Below, piece after piece: positions 27,401 through 34,895 of a DNA stretch of 64,000 nucleotides. Each line of letters starts with the position of its first letter. The first letter of the stretch is position 1. The position numbers and the translations under genes are program-made. The notes under the pieces were generated by a model. It was not told the DNA's origin. It did not search any database and saw nothing but the letters and a program-made list of their open reading frames with translations. This stretch comes from Roseovarius sp. (GTDB taxonomy: Bacteria > Pseudomonadota > Alphaproteobacteria > Rhodobacterales > Rhodobacteraceae), in NCBI RefSeq assembly GCF_027019125.1, contig NZ_JALUXE010000027.1:496001-560000 (forward strand). The letters run 5' to 3'.

Positions 27401-27477
27401 TCGGAGGTGAGATTGCCCTCGACCGTGTCGATTTGCGGGGCGGTCCCGAGGAGGAAGAGATCAAATGTCGTGGCCAT
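21424..27477 (-). CDS. Giant RTX calcium-binding protein with C-terminal Hint domain
   Basis: 2017 residues, very acidic. An N-terminal module of about 170 residues starts MATTFDLFLLGTAP. Long arrays of GGxGxDxxx nonapeptide RTX repeats follow (for example GGAGNDSLLGGDGNDTLIGG), which bind calcium and fold into beta-rolls outside the cell. Five long modules each begin with VEGTxGxDLI...YTGDPxGD (near residues 176, 560, 946, 1255 and 1635). The last 190 residues are a Hint_2-type hedgehog/intein domain: CFTPGARILT (Cys1827), TRDHG, SPQHRLLFTGY, FDRHEIIYADG and ESFYAGD. It has no Sec signal, as expected for type I secretion, but no secretion ATPase is adjacent. It converges with the amidotransferase gene six bases away. 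Confidence 0.92.
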   Translation of the reverse strand: MATTFDLFLLGTAPQIDTVEGNLTSENHQALEGLVFGSTTDPLAGNVATLSPDVDLLLFPDYIGGATSNAYDSNNFLSNEEFVIGGVRYTHDATMIYNNTIITYTDGTTATVNAIVMQDTAGNLYLLPPPTGPNAYSDALEAKPILSVTLGTAAPSNGTDVYAMTADRYDLTLSDYVVEGTTGSDLIDTNYTGDPEGDRIDDTDNLAGTNDDLVTAGLGNDTVRAGAGNDTVYGEGGNDLLDGGAGNDSLLGGDGNDTLIGGAGADTMIGGTGLDIVDYSGSSEAVNVNLSTGATSGGDATGDVINDGIDGFIGTAFNDTLVGYDGIFDGGTTTNYIDGGAGNDSIDGRDGADTLIGGSGNDTILGGGGDDTIYYGTGNDSVEGGAGNDYIDDAGGFDSTADASTVSGGDGNDTIFGSSAGDVLRGDAGNDSIGGESGNDFIDGGAGADTILGGAGNDTILTSGGNDSIQGGDGADVIVATATDPSGVYNFNVDGGSGGVDNDTLDLSTLIADGWTVSNMTQNPETNGNPGFSGQITLIRGVESVNINYTDIENIILRDYLVEGTAGNDLIDTNYTGDPDGDRIDALDNATGTNADSVLAGAGNDTINAGAGDDTVLGEDGADVIIGGAGNDSLLGGAGDDTIAGGTGADTLDGGTGNNTLDYSGSTGSFTVNLETNTAFGSDADGDVISNFQNVIGSNFGDTITLSNTSGTILAGSGSDGLQGGSGDDTILGGGGNDTILGGAGNDSLVGGTGNDLIAGGTGADQMFGDDGDDTFVLQDGFGADTITGGETGETLGDTLDLSATTGPITLDLTAADAETGTVSDGTSTATFSEIENIILGAGTDTLVLADGSGRDTVSGFAAPTDNGDGTYASGDLLDVTGLTSDGTTPVTTADVTVTDTNGDGTGDAILTFPGGESLTLVGVPMSDVNSVPALVAMGIPDGRDFVVEGTAGADLINVDYTGDPDGDLVDANDAANGSNDDVIDAGAGNDSIDSGLGNDLILAGAGDDEIFLDGSLQNDTIIGGETEETAGEGDRINFSAISDGLLINFTAEGTGTITDGTAITEFSEIERFQMGTGADTVIGSDGVEEIIGNYGNDVIFAGGGDDTIFSGFDSDYVDGGAGNDSILSSSGADTVVGGAGDDQIDLGPADGERDVLVLADGSGNDVVSAFETPIDNGDGTFTGRDQFDVTGLTDASGNPVTTEDVTVSVDGVGNAVLTFPGGESVTLVGVPITAVQSVDQLVAMGIPGFKGDFIVEGTSSADLIDASYTGDPEGDRIDNNDAADGGNDDLVFAGLGDDTVLGGAGNDEIHGEAGNDSLDGGAGDDTLFGADGNDTLAGGDGNDSMEGSTGSDSLSGGAGDDYLDGGTEADTLIGGDGNDTLLAGSDLADDYLDGGAGNDSLSAGDGNDTLLGGTGDDVIFAAEGDDLIVMADDFGNDTIDGWSNGAGGDTLDASAVTQNTVLDLTAGDPGKPEQGTLSNGTQTAQFVEIENIILGSGDDLVLGSSGNDSVSTGAGADTVDGGAGDDSFDIGAGDGAVDTVVFADGDGADTITGFAGPIDNGDGTFTGQDQLDLSGLTDANGDPVNVADVTVSDDGSGNAVLSFPNGESLTLIGVAPASISSHDALAAMGIFQPDYVVEGTAGDDTIDSAYTGDPDGDRVDNADSRTNSNDDVIDAGAGNDLVSAGLGADTVMGGDGNDTILGLDGTDVLYGDAGNDSLDGGIDADTLFGGTGDDTINVSQGDSAEGGDGDDFFRLTTLGEAATDTITILGGEGAETAGDTLWLGEFAKKADINFTNTDDAAGGLAGTFTMTDGTIVTFSEIENIICFTPGARILTQWGERPVESLRLGDMVVTRDHGLQPIRWIGKRSVPGLGDFAPVSIASSVMGGQAPLLVSPQHRLLFTGYQAELLFGESEVLIAAKHMVNGRDVTISPRDEVTYIHIMFDRHEIIYADGIGTESFYAGDMALGAIDAAAREELFAIFPELRTAPGHHRDTVRSCLRRHEAQLLTALGEKDAA

Positions 27478-27804
27478 GCTCGGTCTACTTTTATCGTTCG
27501 GGTCTAGTCTGGCCCTTGCGGGGGCCGCGGCGGCAGTGCAGGCCGATCAGGCCGGTGGGCAGTCAAAGGGGGGCTATAGCCCGTGTCGCCCCCGTCGTGT
27601 GCGCGAGCGCGGTGAAGAAATGCTTTTCTTTATCAATCTGATTTTAAACATAAAAAATGCCTTCTGCGTAACGGAACACCCGGGCAGGACGTGGTTTTCA
27701 ATCATACGACTTACCCTTTGAGATAGACTTAAAGCCGCAGCGTGCTCGTACTTGGACTGGATTCAGGCATTTTAACGGCTCGTGCGCGGCGGAATTTAGG
27801 GGGC
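27478..27804. other. Intergenic region between the two RTX-Hint genes
   Basis: 327 bases without a convincing gene. A part around 27620-27680 is clearly A/T-richer than its surroundings (long T and A runs), and this presumably holds the promoter of the giant RTX gene on the minus strand. No clear -35/-10 pair or T-tailed hairpin was identified. A short minus-strand open frame across 27729-27992 overlaps the second RTX gene in another frame and is not supported. Confidence 0.5.
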
Positions 27805-30051
27805 TTATCCGCAGGGTTGCAAAAGCCGTGCCTCGTGCCGCTTGAGGCAGGGGCGCGCGGTGCCGCCATAGGCGTTGGGATTGCTGCGCAGTTCCGGAAA
27901 GACGCTGAACATTTCTTCCCGTGACTGATCGGAAATGGCCGATATGCCGATGTCGCCTGCGTGAAAGCTCTCGGTGGCAGCCCCTTCGGCATAGATCACC
28001 TCGTGCCGGTCGAACATGACATGGATATAGGTGACGGCGGCCTGTTCCTCTTGGGTGACGGCGCGGCCATCGACCAGATGGCGCGCCGCGACCAGAACCT
28101 CGTCGCAGCCAAAGAGCAGCTCGGCCTTGTAGCCGGTGAAGAGAAAGCGGTGCTGTGGCGAGACCAGAAGCGGCGCGCGCGCCCCGTCGAGCACATGGGC
28201 GGCCACGCGCACCGGGGCAAACCGGTCAATGCCCGGCACGGTGCGCCGCCCGATCCAGCGGATCGGTTGCGGGCCATGATCGCGGGTGATCACCAGATCG
28301 CCCGTGCGCAGGGATTCAACCGGGCGCTCGCCGCGCGGGGTCAGGATGCCGATGCCAGGCGTGAAACAGATGATGTTCTCGATTTCCGAGAAGTTGACGA
28401 GGGTGCCGTCGCTGAGCGTGAAGCTGCCCGAGAGGCCGCCCGCCGCATCGTCTGTATTGGTGAAGGTGATGTCGGCCTTGCGCGCCTCGGGCGAGAGAAA
28501 GAGCGTATCGCCATTGGTTTCGCCCCCTTCGCCGCCGACGATGGTGATCGTGCCGGTGCCGGTCTCGGCGGGCGGTTCGATGACGAAGAGATCGTCGCCA
28601 TCGCCGCCAAAGAGCGTGTCATTTTCGCCCACGATCAGCGTGTCATTGCCGCCCTCGCCAAAGAGCAGGTCGGCCCCTGCGCCGCCGTCAAGAAAATCGT
28701 TGCCCGCAATCGCATCGCTGCCCACGATGAGCGGGCTGCTGGCCAGATCCTGCACCGTGCCGCCGGGCAGGGTGACGGTGCCCGAGAGCACGTTGCCGCC
28801 AAGGTTTTCCCAATAGCGCACCTCGATGGTGTAGCTTTGCCCCGCCTCGAGCGTGACCTCGCCCCAGCGGGTCGTCGCGGCCTGATGAAAATCGTTGTCG
28901 AGGAACGAGCCGGTCGTGCCGTTCTGGTTGGTAAAGGTCAGCGGGTTGCCGTTGCTGTCCAGGATACGAAGGGTCGAGCCATCGTCCGAAGTGGTGGCAA
29001 AGCGGTAGACCCCATCCGCGGAGGCGATGAGATTGGAGGTATAGATGATGCCGTAATCGTTGGGATCGTTCTGGCCCGTGGCCTGCTGGCCATGTCCCGT
29101 GACGTCAAAGCCCGCAGAGGTGCCGGACCCCGCCAAGGTGCCGCTCTCGATGGTGAACGCCTGACCGTTGGCTGAGGTGAAATCGCGGGTATAGACCTCA
29201 TAGCTCCAGCGTGCGGCGGTGCCGCCATCGCCATAGAGCACATCGTTGCCGGCGCCCCCTTCGAGGCTGTCGTCGCCCGTGCCGCCGATCAGCGTATCCG
29301 CGCCGCCCTGACCCAGGAGCGTGTCATTGCCGCTCTCACCGCTCAGGCTGTCGGCGCCGGTGCCGCCCAACACGGAATCGTTGCCCAGACCCGCGAGCAC
29401 GGTGTCATTGCCTGCGCCCGCGTTGATGACATCGTCGTTGAAGCCCGGACCGCTCAGCCCGTCGCCATTGTCCACCCGGTCAGAGCCATTGGCGACAGGT
29501 TCGATATAGCTGCCGTTGATGAGGTCGGCACCGGCGGTGCCCTCCACGATCCCGTTATCCCAGGCCTGCGCCACGCGGTCCGCGCCGAGGTTGGTATTGG
29601 TGCTGGCATTCACGCTGTCGAGGGTGATGGAGACAATCGGCCCGGCCTCGAAGGCGGTGACATCGGCGTTGAAGCCGATTTCGGGCGCCAGAAACAATTC
29701 GCCGGTGGTGGATTGCGCCAGAACCGCCGTGACCACGGCGGTGGTGCCATTGGCATAGGTGATGGTGGCGTTGAAAACGCTGAGCCCGTCAAAGATGAAG
29801 GTCTGCGTGCCCGCGCCTATGTCGGTGGTAAAGGCGTCATTGGCCGCGGTGTTGTTCATGTCGAGCGCACCGGCCGCGCCACCGTTGTTGATGGTGGTTG
29901 CGCTGGTGATGTGCTGATAGAGCGGGTCGAGGGCGCTGCCGTAGGTGCGGTTTACGAACAGGCTGGCGTTTTCGGCATTGCTGTTGCCTTCGGTCGGATC
30001 AAGAAAATCCGTCTCGGTCCCTAAAAAGATCCAGTTGAAGGTCGTTGGCAT
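27805..30051 (-). CDS. RTX protein with PA14-like domain and C-terminal Hint domain
   Basis: 748 residues, paralogue of the giant RTX protein. The N-terminus MPTTFNWIFLGTETDFLDP parallels its neighbour. RTX repeats occupy about residues 224-279 (GNDTLLGQGGADTLIGGTGD) and 450-490. Between them (about 280-436) lies a PA14/GLEYA-like beta domain: RWSYEVYTRDFTSANG, DGVYRFATTSDDGSTLRILD and GQSYTIEVRYWENLGG. The C-terminal Hint domain begins at Cys562 (CFTPGIGILT) and keeps TRDHG, SPQHRFLFTGY, MFDRHEVIYAEG and ESFHAGD. ATG 30051 is preferred over ATG 30087 because it aligns with the paralogue's start. PA14 domains often bind carbohydrate, so a secreted adhesin or enzyme-like surface protein is likely; activity is unknown. 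Confidence 0.9.
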   Translation of the reverse strand: MPTTFNWIFLGTETDFLDPTEGNSNAENASLFVNRTYGSALDPLYQHITSATTINNGGAAGALDMNNTAANDAFTTDIGAGTQTFIFDGLSVFNATITYANGTTAVVTAVLAQSTTGELFLAPEIGFNADVTAFEAGPIVSITLDSVNASTNTNLGADRVAQAWDNGIVEGTAGADLINGSYIEPVANGSDRVDNGDGLSGPGFNDDVINAGAGNDTVLAGLGNDSVLGGTGADSLSGESGNDTLLGQGGADTLIGGTGDDSLEGGAGNDVLYGDGGTAARWSYEVYTRDFTSANGQAFTIESGTLAGSGTSAGFDVTGHGQQATGQNDPNDYGIIYTSNLIASADGVYRFATTSDDGSTLRILDSNGNPLTFTNQNGTTGSFLDNDFHQAATTRWGEVTLEAGQSYTIEVRYWENLGGNVLSGTVTLPGGTVQDLASSPLIVGSDAIAGNDFLDGGAGADLLFGEGGNDTLIVGENDTLFGGDGDDLFVIEPPAETGTGTITIVGGEGGETNGDTLFLSPEARKADITFTNTDDAAGGLSGSFTLSDGTLVNFSEIENIICFTPGIGILTPRGERPVESLRTGDLVITRDHGPQPIRWIGRRTVPGIDRFAPVRVAAHVLDGARAPLLVSPQHRFLFTGYKAELLFGCDEVLVAARHLVDGRAVTQEEQAAVTYIHVMFDRHEVIYAEGAATESFHAGDIGISAISDQSREEMFSVFPELRSNPNAYGGTARPCLKRHEARLLQPCG

Positions 30052-30171
30052 CGTTACAGCACCCTGTTGTTTCCAAACTGGATACACAGCGTGTGCGGCG
30101 GCAATGGGCGCGCATTCGGGAGAATTTTAGACGATTGTGTCTAAAACCGGATCAATCATGTCCGGCGTAAG

Positions 30172-30220
30172 GCGGGGGCGCTGCCCCCGGACCCCCGGAG
30201 TATTTTCGCCATGAAGAAAG
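30172..30220 (+). repeat. REP-like dispersed repeat, copy 1
   Basis: A G/C palindrome (GGGGGCG-CT-GCCCCC core) is followed by ACCCCCGGAGTATTTTCGCC and ATGAAG. The same palindrome-plus-tail arrangement recurs at 40864-40910 and 46797-46848. It lies just downstream of the SDR gene. Confidence 0.8.
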
Positions 30221-30243
30221 CGGGCAAGCCGGGCGGCGACGGA

Positions 30244-30996
30244 TCAGACCTGACCGCCTGCGATCTCGATGGTCTGGCCGTTGATGCTGTTCGATCCCGG
30301 ACCGCAGAGCCAGAGTACGGCTTGGGCCACTTCCTCGGGGGCGATCAGGCGTTTGTGGCGGTTGGCCTCGATCATCATGGCGCGCGCGGCCTCTTCCGAG
30401 ACGCCCGCGCGCTGCGAAATGGCGGTGGCATTGCGGCTGACGATGTCAGTGTCCACATATCCGGGACAAATCGCGTTGAAGGTCAGGCCGGTGCCAAGAT
30501 AATCCTCGCTCAGCGCGCGGATGAGGCCGATCATCCCGTGTTTAGAGGCCGTATAGGCGGCCGCGCCCTTGAGCCCCTTGATCCCGGCAATCGATGAAAT
30601 GGCGATCACCCGGCCCCAGTCGGTCTGGCGCATGCCGCCCAGACATTCGCGCAAGGTATAAAACGCGCCATCAAGATTGGTGGCCATGATCTGACGCCAG
30701 AAGGCGGCGTCGGTCTTGTGCAGGGCGCGCCCTTCGGCGATGCCGGCATTGGCGATGCAGATCTGCACCGGGCCGCGCGCGGCGACGGCCTCGGCCACGC
30801 CTGAGACCACCTGCGCCTCCTGGCTCACGTCCATCACGAGGGGATGCAGACCGGCCCCTGCCGCGGCCTCAAGCGTTGCGGCGCGGCGTCCGGTGATTGT
30901 CACCTCTGCGCCCGCCCCGGCCAGCGCGCGGGCAATGGCAAGGCCAATGCCGCTGCCGCCGCCTGTCACCAATGCGTGTTTGCCCGCGATTGTCAT
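30244..30996 (-). CDS. Short-chain dehydrogenase/reductase (3-hydroxybutyrate dehydrogenase-like)
   Basis: 250-residue NAD(P)-dependent oxidoreductase. It has the Rossmann motif VTGGGSGIGLAIARAL near residue 10, NAGIA, catalytic Ser in IAISSIAGIKG and YxxxK in AAAYTASKHGMIG, then CPGYVDTDIV and the C-terminal ALWLCGPGSNSINGQTIEIA. The spacing fits classical SDRs, and CPGYVDTD resembles D-beta-hydroxybutyrate dehydrogenases, but the substrate is uncertain. It stands alone and diverges from the methyltransferase-like gene. Confidence 0.9.
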   Translation of the reverse strand: MTIAGKHALVTGGGSGIGLAIARALAGAGAEVTITGRRAATLEAAAGAGLHPLVMDVSQEAQVVSGVAEAVAARGPVQICIANAGIAEGRALHKTDAAFWRQIMATNLDGAFYTLRECLGGMRQTDWGRVIAISSIAGIKGLKGAAAYTASKHGMIGLIRALSEDYLGTGLTFNAICPGYVDTDIVSRNATAISQRAGVSEEAARAMMIEANRHKRLIAPEEVAQAVLWLCGPGSNSINGQTIEIAGGQV

Positions 30997-31066
30997 CTTG
31001 CCTCCGCCCTGTCACGCGCTACTCTACGCGCTCTTGTGTCAGAGACAACCGTCAGAGGGGAGGCGC

Positions 31067-31519
31067 ATGGTGAAATGGATTGACATGCCGCCGGTCTGGC
31101 TGGCGGGCTTTCTGGCGATTGCCTGGCTGCAATCCGGTCATTTTGCGCTGGGCCTCGGCTTTGGAGAGGGGTGGGCCGATCTCTTGGGCGGGCTGCTCGT
31201 GGGTGGGGGGATCTTGCTGGTGGTGATGGCGGCCCTGGAATTTCGCCGCCACAAGACCAGCATCGTGCCGCATGAAACGCCAGAGCGCCTGATCCAGTCG
31301 GGGATTTTCCGGCGGTCGCGCAATCCCATCTATCTGGGGGATACGCTGATTCTCGCGGGGCTGATTCTGCGTTGGGACGCGGTTCTGGCGTTGCCCCTGA
31401 TTCCCATTTTCGTCTGGGTGATTGAAAAACGCTTCGTTATACCGGAAGAGGACAGGATGCGGCGCAAGTTCCGCATGGATTTTGCCCGATATTGCGAAAA
31501 AACACGACGTTGGTTGTAG
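31067..31519 (+). CDS. Isoprenylcysteine carboxyl methyltransferase (ICMT)-like membrane protein
   Basis: 150 residues, about four membrane helices. It matches the bacterial ICMT/PEMT-like pattern: LEFRRHKTSIVPHETPERLI, then GIFRRSRNPIYLGD (the RNPxYxG signature) and RFVIPEEDRMRRKF near the end, where the family coordinates S-adenosylmethionine. ATG 31067 follows a GAGGGGAGG ribosome site. Bacterial members act as small membrane methyltransferases of uncertain substrate. Confidence 0.87.
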   Translation: MVKWIDMPPVWLAGFLAIAWLQSGHFALGLGFGEGWADLLGGLLVGGGILLVVMAALEFRRHKTSIVPHETPERLIQSGIFRRSRNPIYLGDTLILAGLILRWDAVLALPLIPIFVWVIEKRFVIPEEDRMRRKFRMDFARYCEKTRRWL

Positions 31520-31646
31520 AAACCGCGACAATCTTGATCTCGTCACTCACGAAATAGTGTGAAATAACGACGTTCGGGACAAGGAAACCGGCATGCCGCG
31601 CTGCGGGGCCATCAGAACACGTCATCTGCCAAAGGGGGAGACAGCA

Positions 31647-33221
31647 TTGAAGATCGGAACGCCAAAGGAAGTGCATGAGGGTGAGAATCGGGTCGCCATG
31701 ACACCCGATTCGGCCCTGCAATTGCAAAAGCTGGGCTATGACTGTGCCATCGAAAGCGGCGCGGGGGCCGCTGCGGGGTTCTCGGACGCGGCCTATGAGG
31801 CCGCTGGCGTCGAGGTGATCAAGACCGCCGCAGCACTCTACAAGGCCGTGGATATCGTGGCCAAGGTGCGCCCGCCCAGCGAGACGGAGGCCAAGCGCCT
31901 GACCGAGGGCCAGCTTCTGATCTCCTTCTTCTGGCCTGCGCAGAACGAGGCGCAGATGAAGCTGCTGGCCGAGAAGGGCACATCGGTCATCGCCATGGAC
32001 ATGGTGCCGCGCATCAGCCGCGCGCAGAAGATGGACGCGCTCTCTTCCATGGCCAATATCGCGGGCTATCGCGCGGTGATCGAGGCCGGCAACAACTTTG
32101 GCCGCTTCTTTACCGGGCAGATCACCGCGGCGGGCAAGGTGCCCCCGGCCAAGGTTCTGATCGTCGGCGCGGGCGTGGCGGGTCTGGCCGCCATCGGCAC
32201 ATCGACCTCGCTGGGCGCGATCACCTATGCCTTTGACGTGCGGCCCGAAGTGGCCGAGCAGGTCGAATCCATGGGCGCGCAATTCGTCTATCTCGATTTC
32301 AAGGAAGAGCAGCAGGACGGGGCCGCCACCGGCGGTTATGCCTCTGTCTCGAGCCCGGAGTTCCGCGAGGCGCAACTGGCCAAGTTCCGCGAGCTGGCCC
32401 CGGAGATGGATATCGTCATCACCACCGCCCTCATCCCCAACCGCGAAGCGCCCGAGCTTTGGACCGAGGACATGGTCAAGGCGATGAAGCGGGGATCGGT
32501 CATCGTCGATCTGGCCGCCGAAAAAGGTGGCAACTGCAAGCTGACGGTGATGGACGAAAAGATCGTCACCGAAAACGGCGTCACCATCATCGGCTATACC
32601 GATTTCCCGAGCCGGATGGCGGCGCAATCCTCGACGCTCTATGCCACCAATATCCGCCACATGATGTCGGACCTCACGCCCGAGAAGGATGGCAAGGTCA
32701 ATCACAACATGGAGGATGACGTGATCCGGGGGGCCACAGTGGCCCATGCGGGTGCCGTTACCTTCCCGCCGCCGCCGCCCAAGGTTGCGGCGATTGCCGC
32801 GGCCAAGCCCAAGGAAAAGGCCAAGGAACTGACGGCCGAGGAAAAGCGCGCGGCGGAAATGGCGGCGTTCAAGGCGCAGACCAAGCAACAGGTCACGCTC
32901 CTGGTGGTCGGTGCTGCGTTGCTCCTGGGGGTGGGTCTGGTGGCCCCGGCCAGCTTCATGCAGCATTTCATCGTCTTCGTGCTGGCCGTTTTCGTGGGCT
33001 TCCAGGTGATCTGGAATGTGTCGCACAGCCTGCACACGCCGCTGATGGCCGTGACCAACGCGATCTCGTCGATCATCATTCTGGGCGCGCTCATGCAGAT
33101 CGGATCGGGGTCTTTCCTGGTCATCCTGCTGGCGGCGCTGTCGGTCTTCATGGCCGGGATCAATATTTTCGGTGGCTTCCTCGTCACCCGGCGCATGCTC
33201 GCCATGTTCCAGAAGTCATAA
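31647..33221 (+). CDS. pntA: NAD(P) transhydrogenase subunit alpha
   Basis: 524-residue alpha subunit of the proton-translocating transhydrogenase that makes NADPH from NADH using the proton gradient. The NAD(H)-binding domain I runs from [19 protein letters not shown] through the Rossmann segment [24 protein letters not shown] motif at about residues 170-190 and [14 protein letters not shown]. The C-terminus (about 410-524) has membrane helices, so domain I and the small membrane subunit are fused as in E. coli PntA, rather than split. The start is TTG 31647 with GGGGGAG upstream, matching the usual N-terminus M-KIGTPKE. pntB follows after 13 bases. Confidence 0.94.
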   Translation: MKIGTPKEVHEGENRVAMTPDSALQLQKLGYDCAIESGAGAAAGFSDAAYEAAGVEVIKTAAALYKAVDIVAKVRPPSETEAKRLTEGQLLISFFWPAQNEAQMKLLAEKGTSVIAMDMVPRISRAQKMDALSSMANIAGYRAVIEAGNNFGRFFTGQITAAGKVPPAKVLIVGAGVAGLAAIGTSTSLGAITYAFDVRPEVAEQVESMGAQFVYLDFKEEQQDGAATGGYASVSSPEFREAQLAKFRELAPEMDIVITTALIPNREAPELWTEDMVKAMKRGSVIVDLAAEKGGNCKLTVMDEKIVTENGVTIIGYTDFPSRMAAQSSTLYATNIRHMMSDLTPEKDGKVNHNMEDDVIRGATVAHAGAVTFPPPPPKVAAIAAAKPKEKAKELTAEEKRAAEMAAFKAQTKQQVTLLVVGAALLLGVGLVAPASFMQHFIVFVLAVFVGFQVIWNVSHSLHTPLMAVTNAISSIIILGALMQIGSGSFLVILLAALSVFMAGINIFGGFLVTRRMLAMFQKS

Positions 33222-33234
33222 GGAGTAGAGGATC

Positions 33235-34668
33235 ATGGATTACGGTTTCACGACGGCTGCCTATGTGGTGGCGGCCATCCTGTTCATTCTCTCTCTGGGC
33301 GGGCTCTCGGGGCAGGAAAGCGCCAAGCGCGCGGTGTGGTATGGCATGGCCGGCATGGCGCTGGCGGTGGTTGCCACGCTGATCGGCCCGGGTGCCGGGC
33401 TCTGGCTCTTGTCGCTGGTGCTGATCGCGGCCGGTGGCGCGATTGGCTATGTGGTGGCCACGCGGGTGCAGATGACCGAGATGCCGCAGCTTGTGGCGGC
33501 GATGCACAGCCTTGTGGGCCTTGCCGCGGTCTTTGTCGGCTTTAACGCCGATATCGAACTGGGCCGCGTGCTGGCGATGGACGACACCGCGCGCAAGGGG
33601 CTTGAGGGCTTTGCCGCCGTGCTGGCCAAGAAAACCAGCGTCGAGGTGGCGATCCTGCGGGTCGAGGTGTTCCTGGGCGTCTTTATCGGCGCGGTGACCT
33701 TTACCGGCTCGATCATCGCCTTTGGCAAGCTGGCGGGCAAGGTCGATACGGCCGCCAAGAAGCTGCCGGGCGGGCACATGCTCAATGCCGGGGCGGCCAT
33801 CCTGTCGACCGTGCTGGGGATCATGTATTTCAATGACGCGGGCATCTGGACGCTGGTGGTGATGACGCTTCTGGCGTTCTTCATCGGCTATCACCTGATC
33901 ATGGGGATCGGCGGCGCGGACATGCCCGTGGTCGTGTCGATGCTCAACAGCTACTCGGGCTGGGCCGCGGCGGCGATCGGGTTCAGCCTTGGCAATGACC
34001 TCTTGATCGTGGTGGGGGCGCTGGTCGGTTCCTCTGGTGCGATCCTGAGCTACATCATGTGCAAGGCGATGAACCGTTCGTTCATCTCGGTCATTCTGGG
34101 CGGCTTTGGCGGCCCGGCGGGCGAGCAGATGGCGGTCGAGGGCGAGCAGGTGGCGATTGACGTCGATGGTGTCGCCACGGCGCTGAACGAGGCCGACAGC
34201 ATCATCATCATTCCGGGCTACGGCATGGCGGTGGCGCAGGCGCAGGGGGCGGTTTCCGAACTGACCGCGAAACTGCGGGCCAAGGGCAAGAACGTGCGTT
34301 TCGCCATCCATCCGGTTGCGGGGCGTCTGCCGGGGCATATGAACGTGCTCTTGGCCGAGGCCAAGGTGCCCTATGACATCGTGCTGGAAATGGACGAGAT
34401 CAACGAGGATTTCCCCGACACGGATGTGGCCATCGTCATCGGTTCGAACGACATCGTGAACCCGGCGGCGCAGGACGATCCCAACAGCCCCATCGCCGGG
34501 ATGCCGGTCTTGGAATGCTGGAAGGCCAAGCAGGTGTTTGTCTCGAAGCGCGGGCAGGGCACCGGCTATTCGGGGATCGAAAACCCGCTCTTTTACAAGG
34601 ACAACACGCGGATGTTCTATGGCGACGCCAAGGCGAGCCTGTCGAGCCTCTTGCCCAAGATCGACTGA
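33235..34668 (+). CDS. pntB: NAD(P) transhydrogenase subunit beta
   Basis: 477-residue beta subunit in the inner membrane. The first about 270 residues hold many transmembrane helices (ending [13 protein letters not shown]). The C-terminal domain III binds NADP(H): [40 protein letters not shown], and [21 protein letters not shown] near the end. Length and layout match the family. It is the second gene of the pntAB operon, which closes with a hairpin just after the stop. Confidence 0.95.
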   Translation: MDYGFTTAAYVVAAILFILSLGGLSGQESAKRAVWYGMAGMALAVVATLIGPGAGLWLLSLVLIAAGGAIGYVVATRVQMTEMPQLVAAMHSLVGLAAVFVGFNADIELGRVLAMDDTARKGLEGFAAVLAKKTSVEVAILRVEVFLGVFIGAVTFTGSIIAFGKLAGKVDTAAKKLPGGHMLNAGAAILSTVLGIMYFNDAGIWTLVVMTLLAFFIGYHLIMGIGGADMPVVVSMLNSYSGWAAAAIGFSLGNDLLIVVGALVGSSGAILSYIMCKAMNRSFISVILGGFGGPAGEQMAVEGEQVAIDVDGVATALNEADSIIIIPGYGMAVAQAQGAVSELTAKLRAKGKNVRFAIHPVAGRLPGHMNVLLAEAKVPYDIVLEMDEINEDFPDTDVAIVIGSNDIVNPAAQDDPNSPIAGMPVLECWKAKQVFVSKRGQGTGYSGIENPLFYKDNTRMFYGDAKASLSSLLPKID

Positions 34669-34692
34669 TCGTTTCGGGATGTGAAGATGCAG

Positions 34693-34720
34693 AGGGCGCG
34701 GCCGAGAGGCTGCGCCCTTT
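34693..34720 (+). terminator. Terminator after pntB
   Basis: Eleven-base stem with one G-U pair (34693-34703 with 34708-34718, arm AGGGCGCGGCC), loop GAGA and a short T run. It stands 24 bases after the pntB stop. Confidence 0.75.
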
Positions 34721-34895
34721 CGCGTTCTGCTTTCCCTTTGGCAAAGGTTGGAATTTGAGTATCTTGGGACCGGTGAAGCCCAAACCTTGCGCGGTATACA
34801 CTTGTGTTCCGCTAAATCATTGGGTTTGAACGAAAAACCTCTTTTTCGCGGGCGCGGCACGCGGTATGGAGCGCGGAGGAACAGGAGAACGGCGC

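Noticed and set aside
21424..27477. Regularly spaced short repeats that could suggest a CRISPR array
   Set aside because: Repeats are 27-base codon units in frame with a single protein and vary continuously; there are no constant repeats with unique spacers and no cas genes.
31437..34860. Two long minus-strand frames (532 and 558 residues)
   Set aside because: They are exact antisense shadows of pntA and pntB, which are unmistakable.
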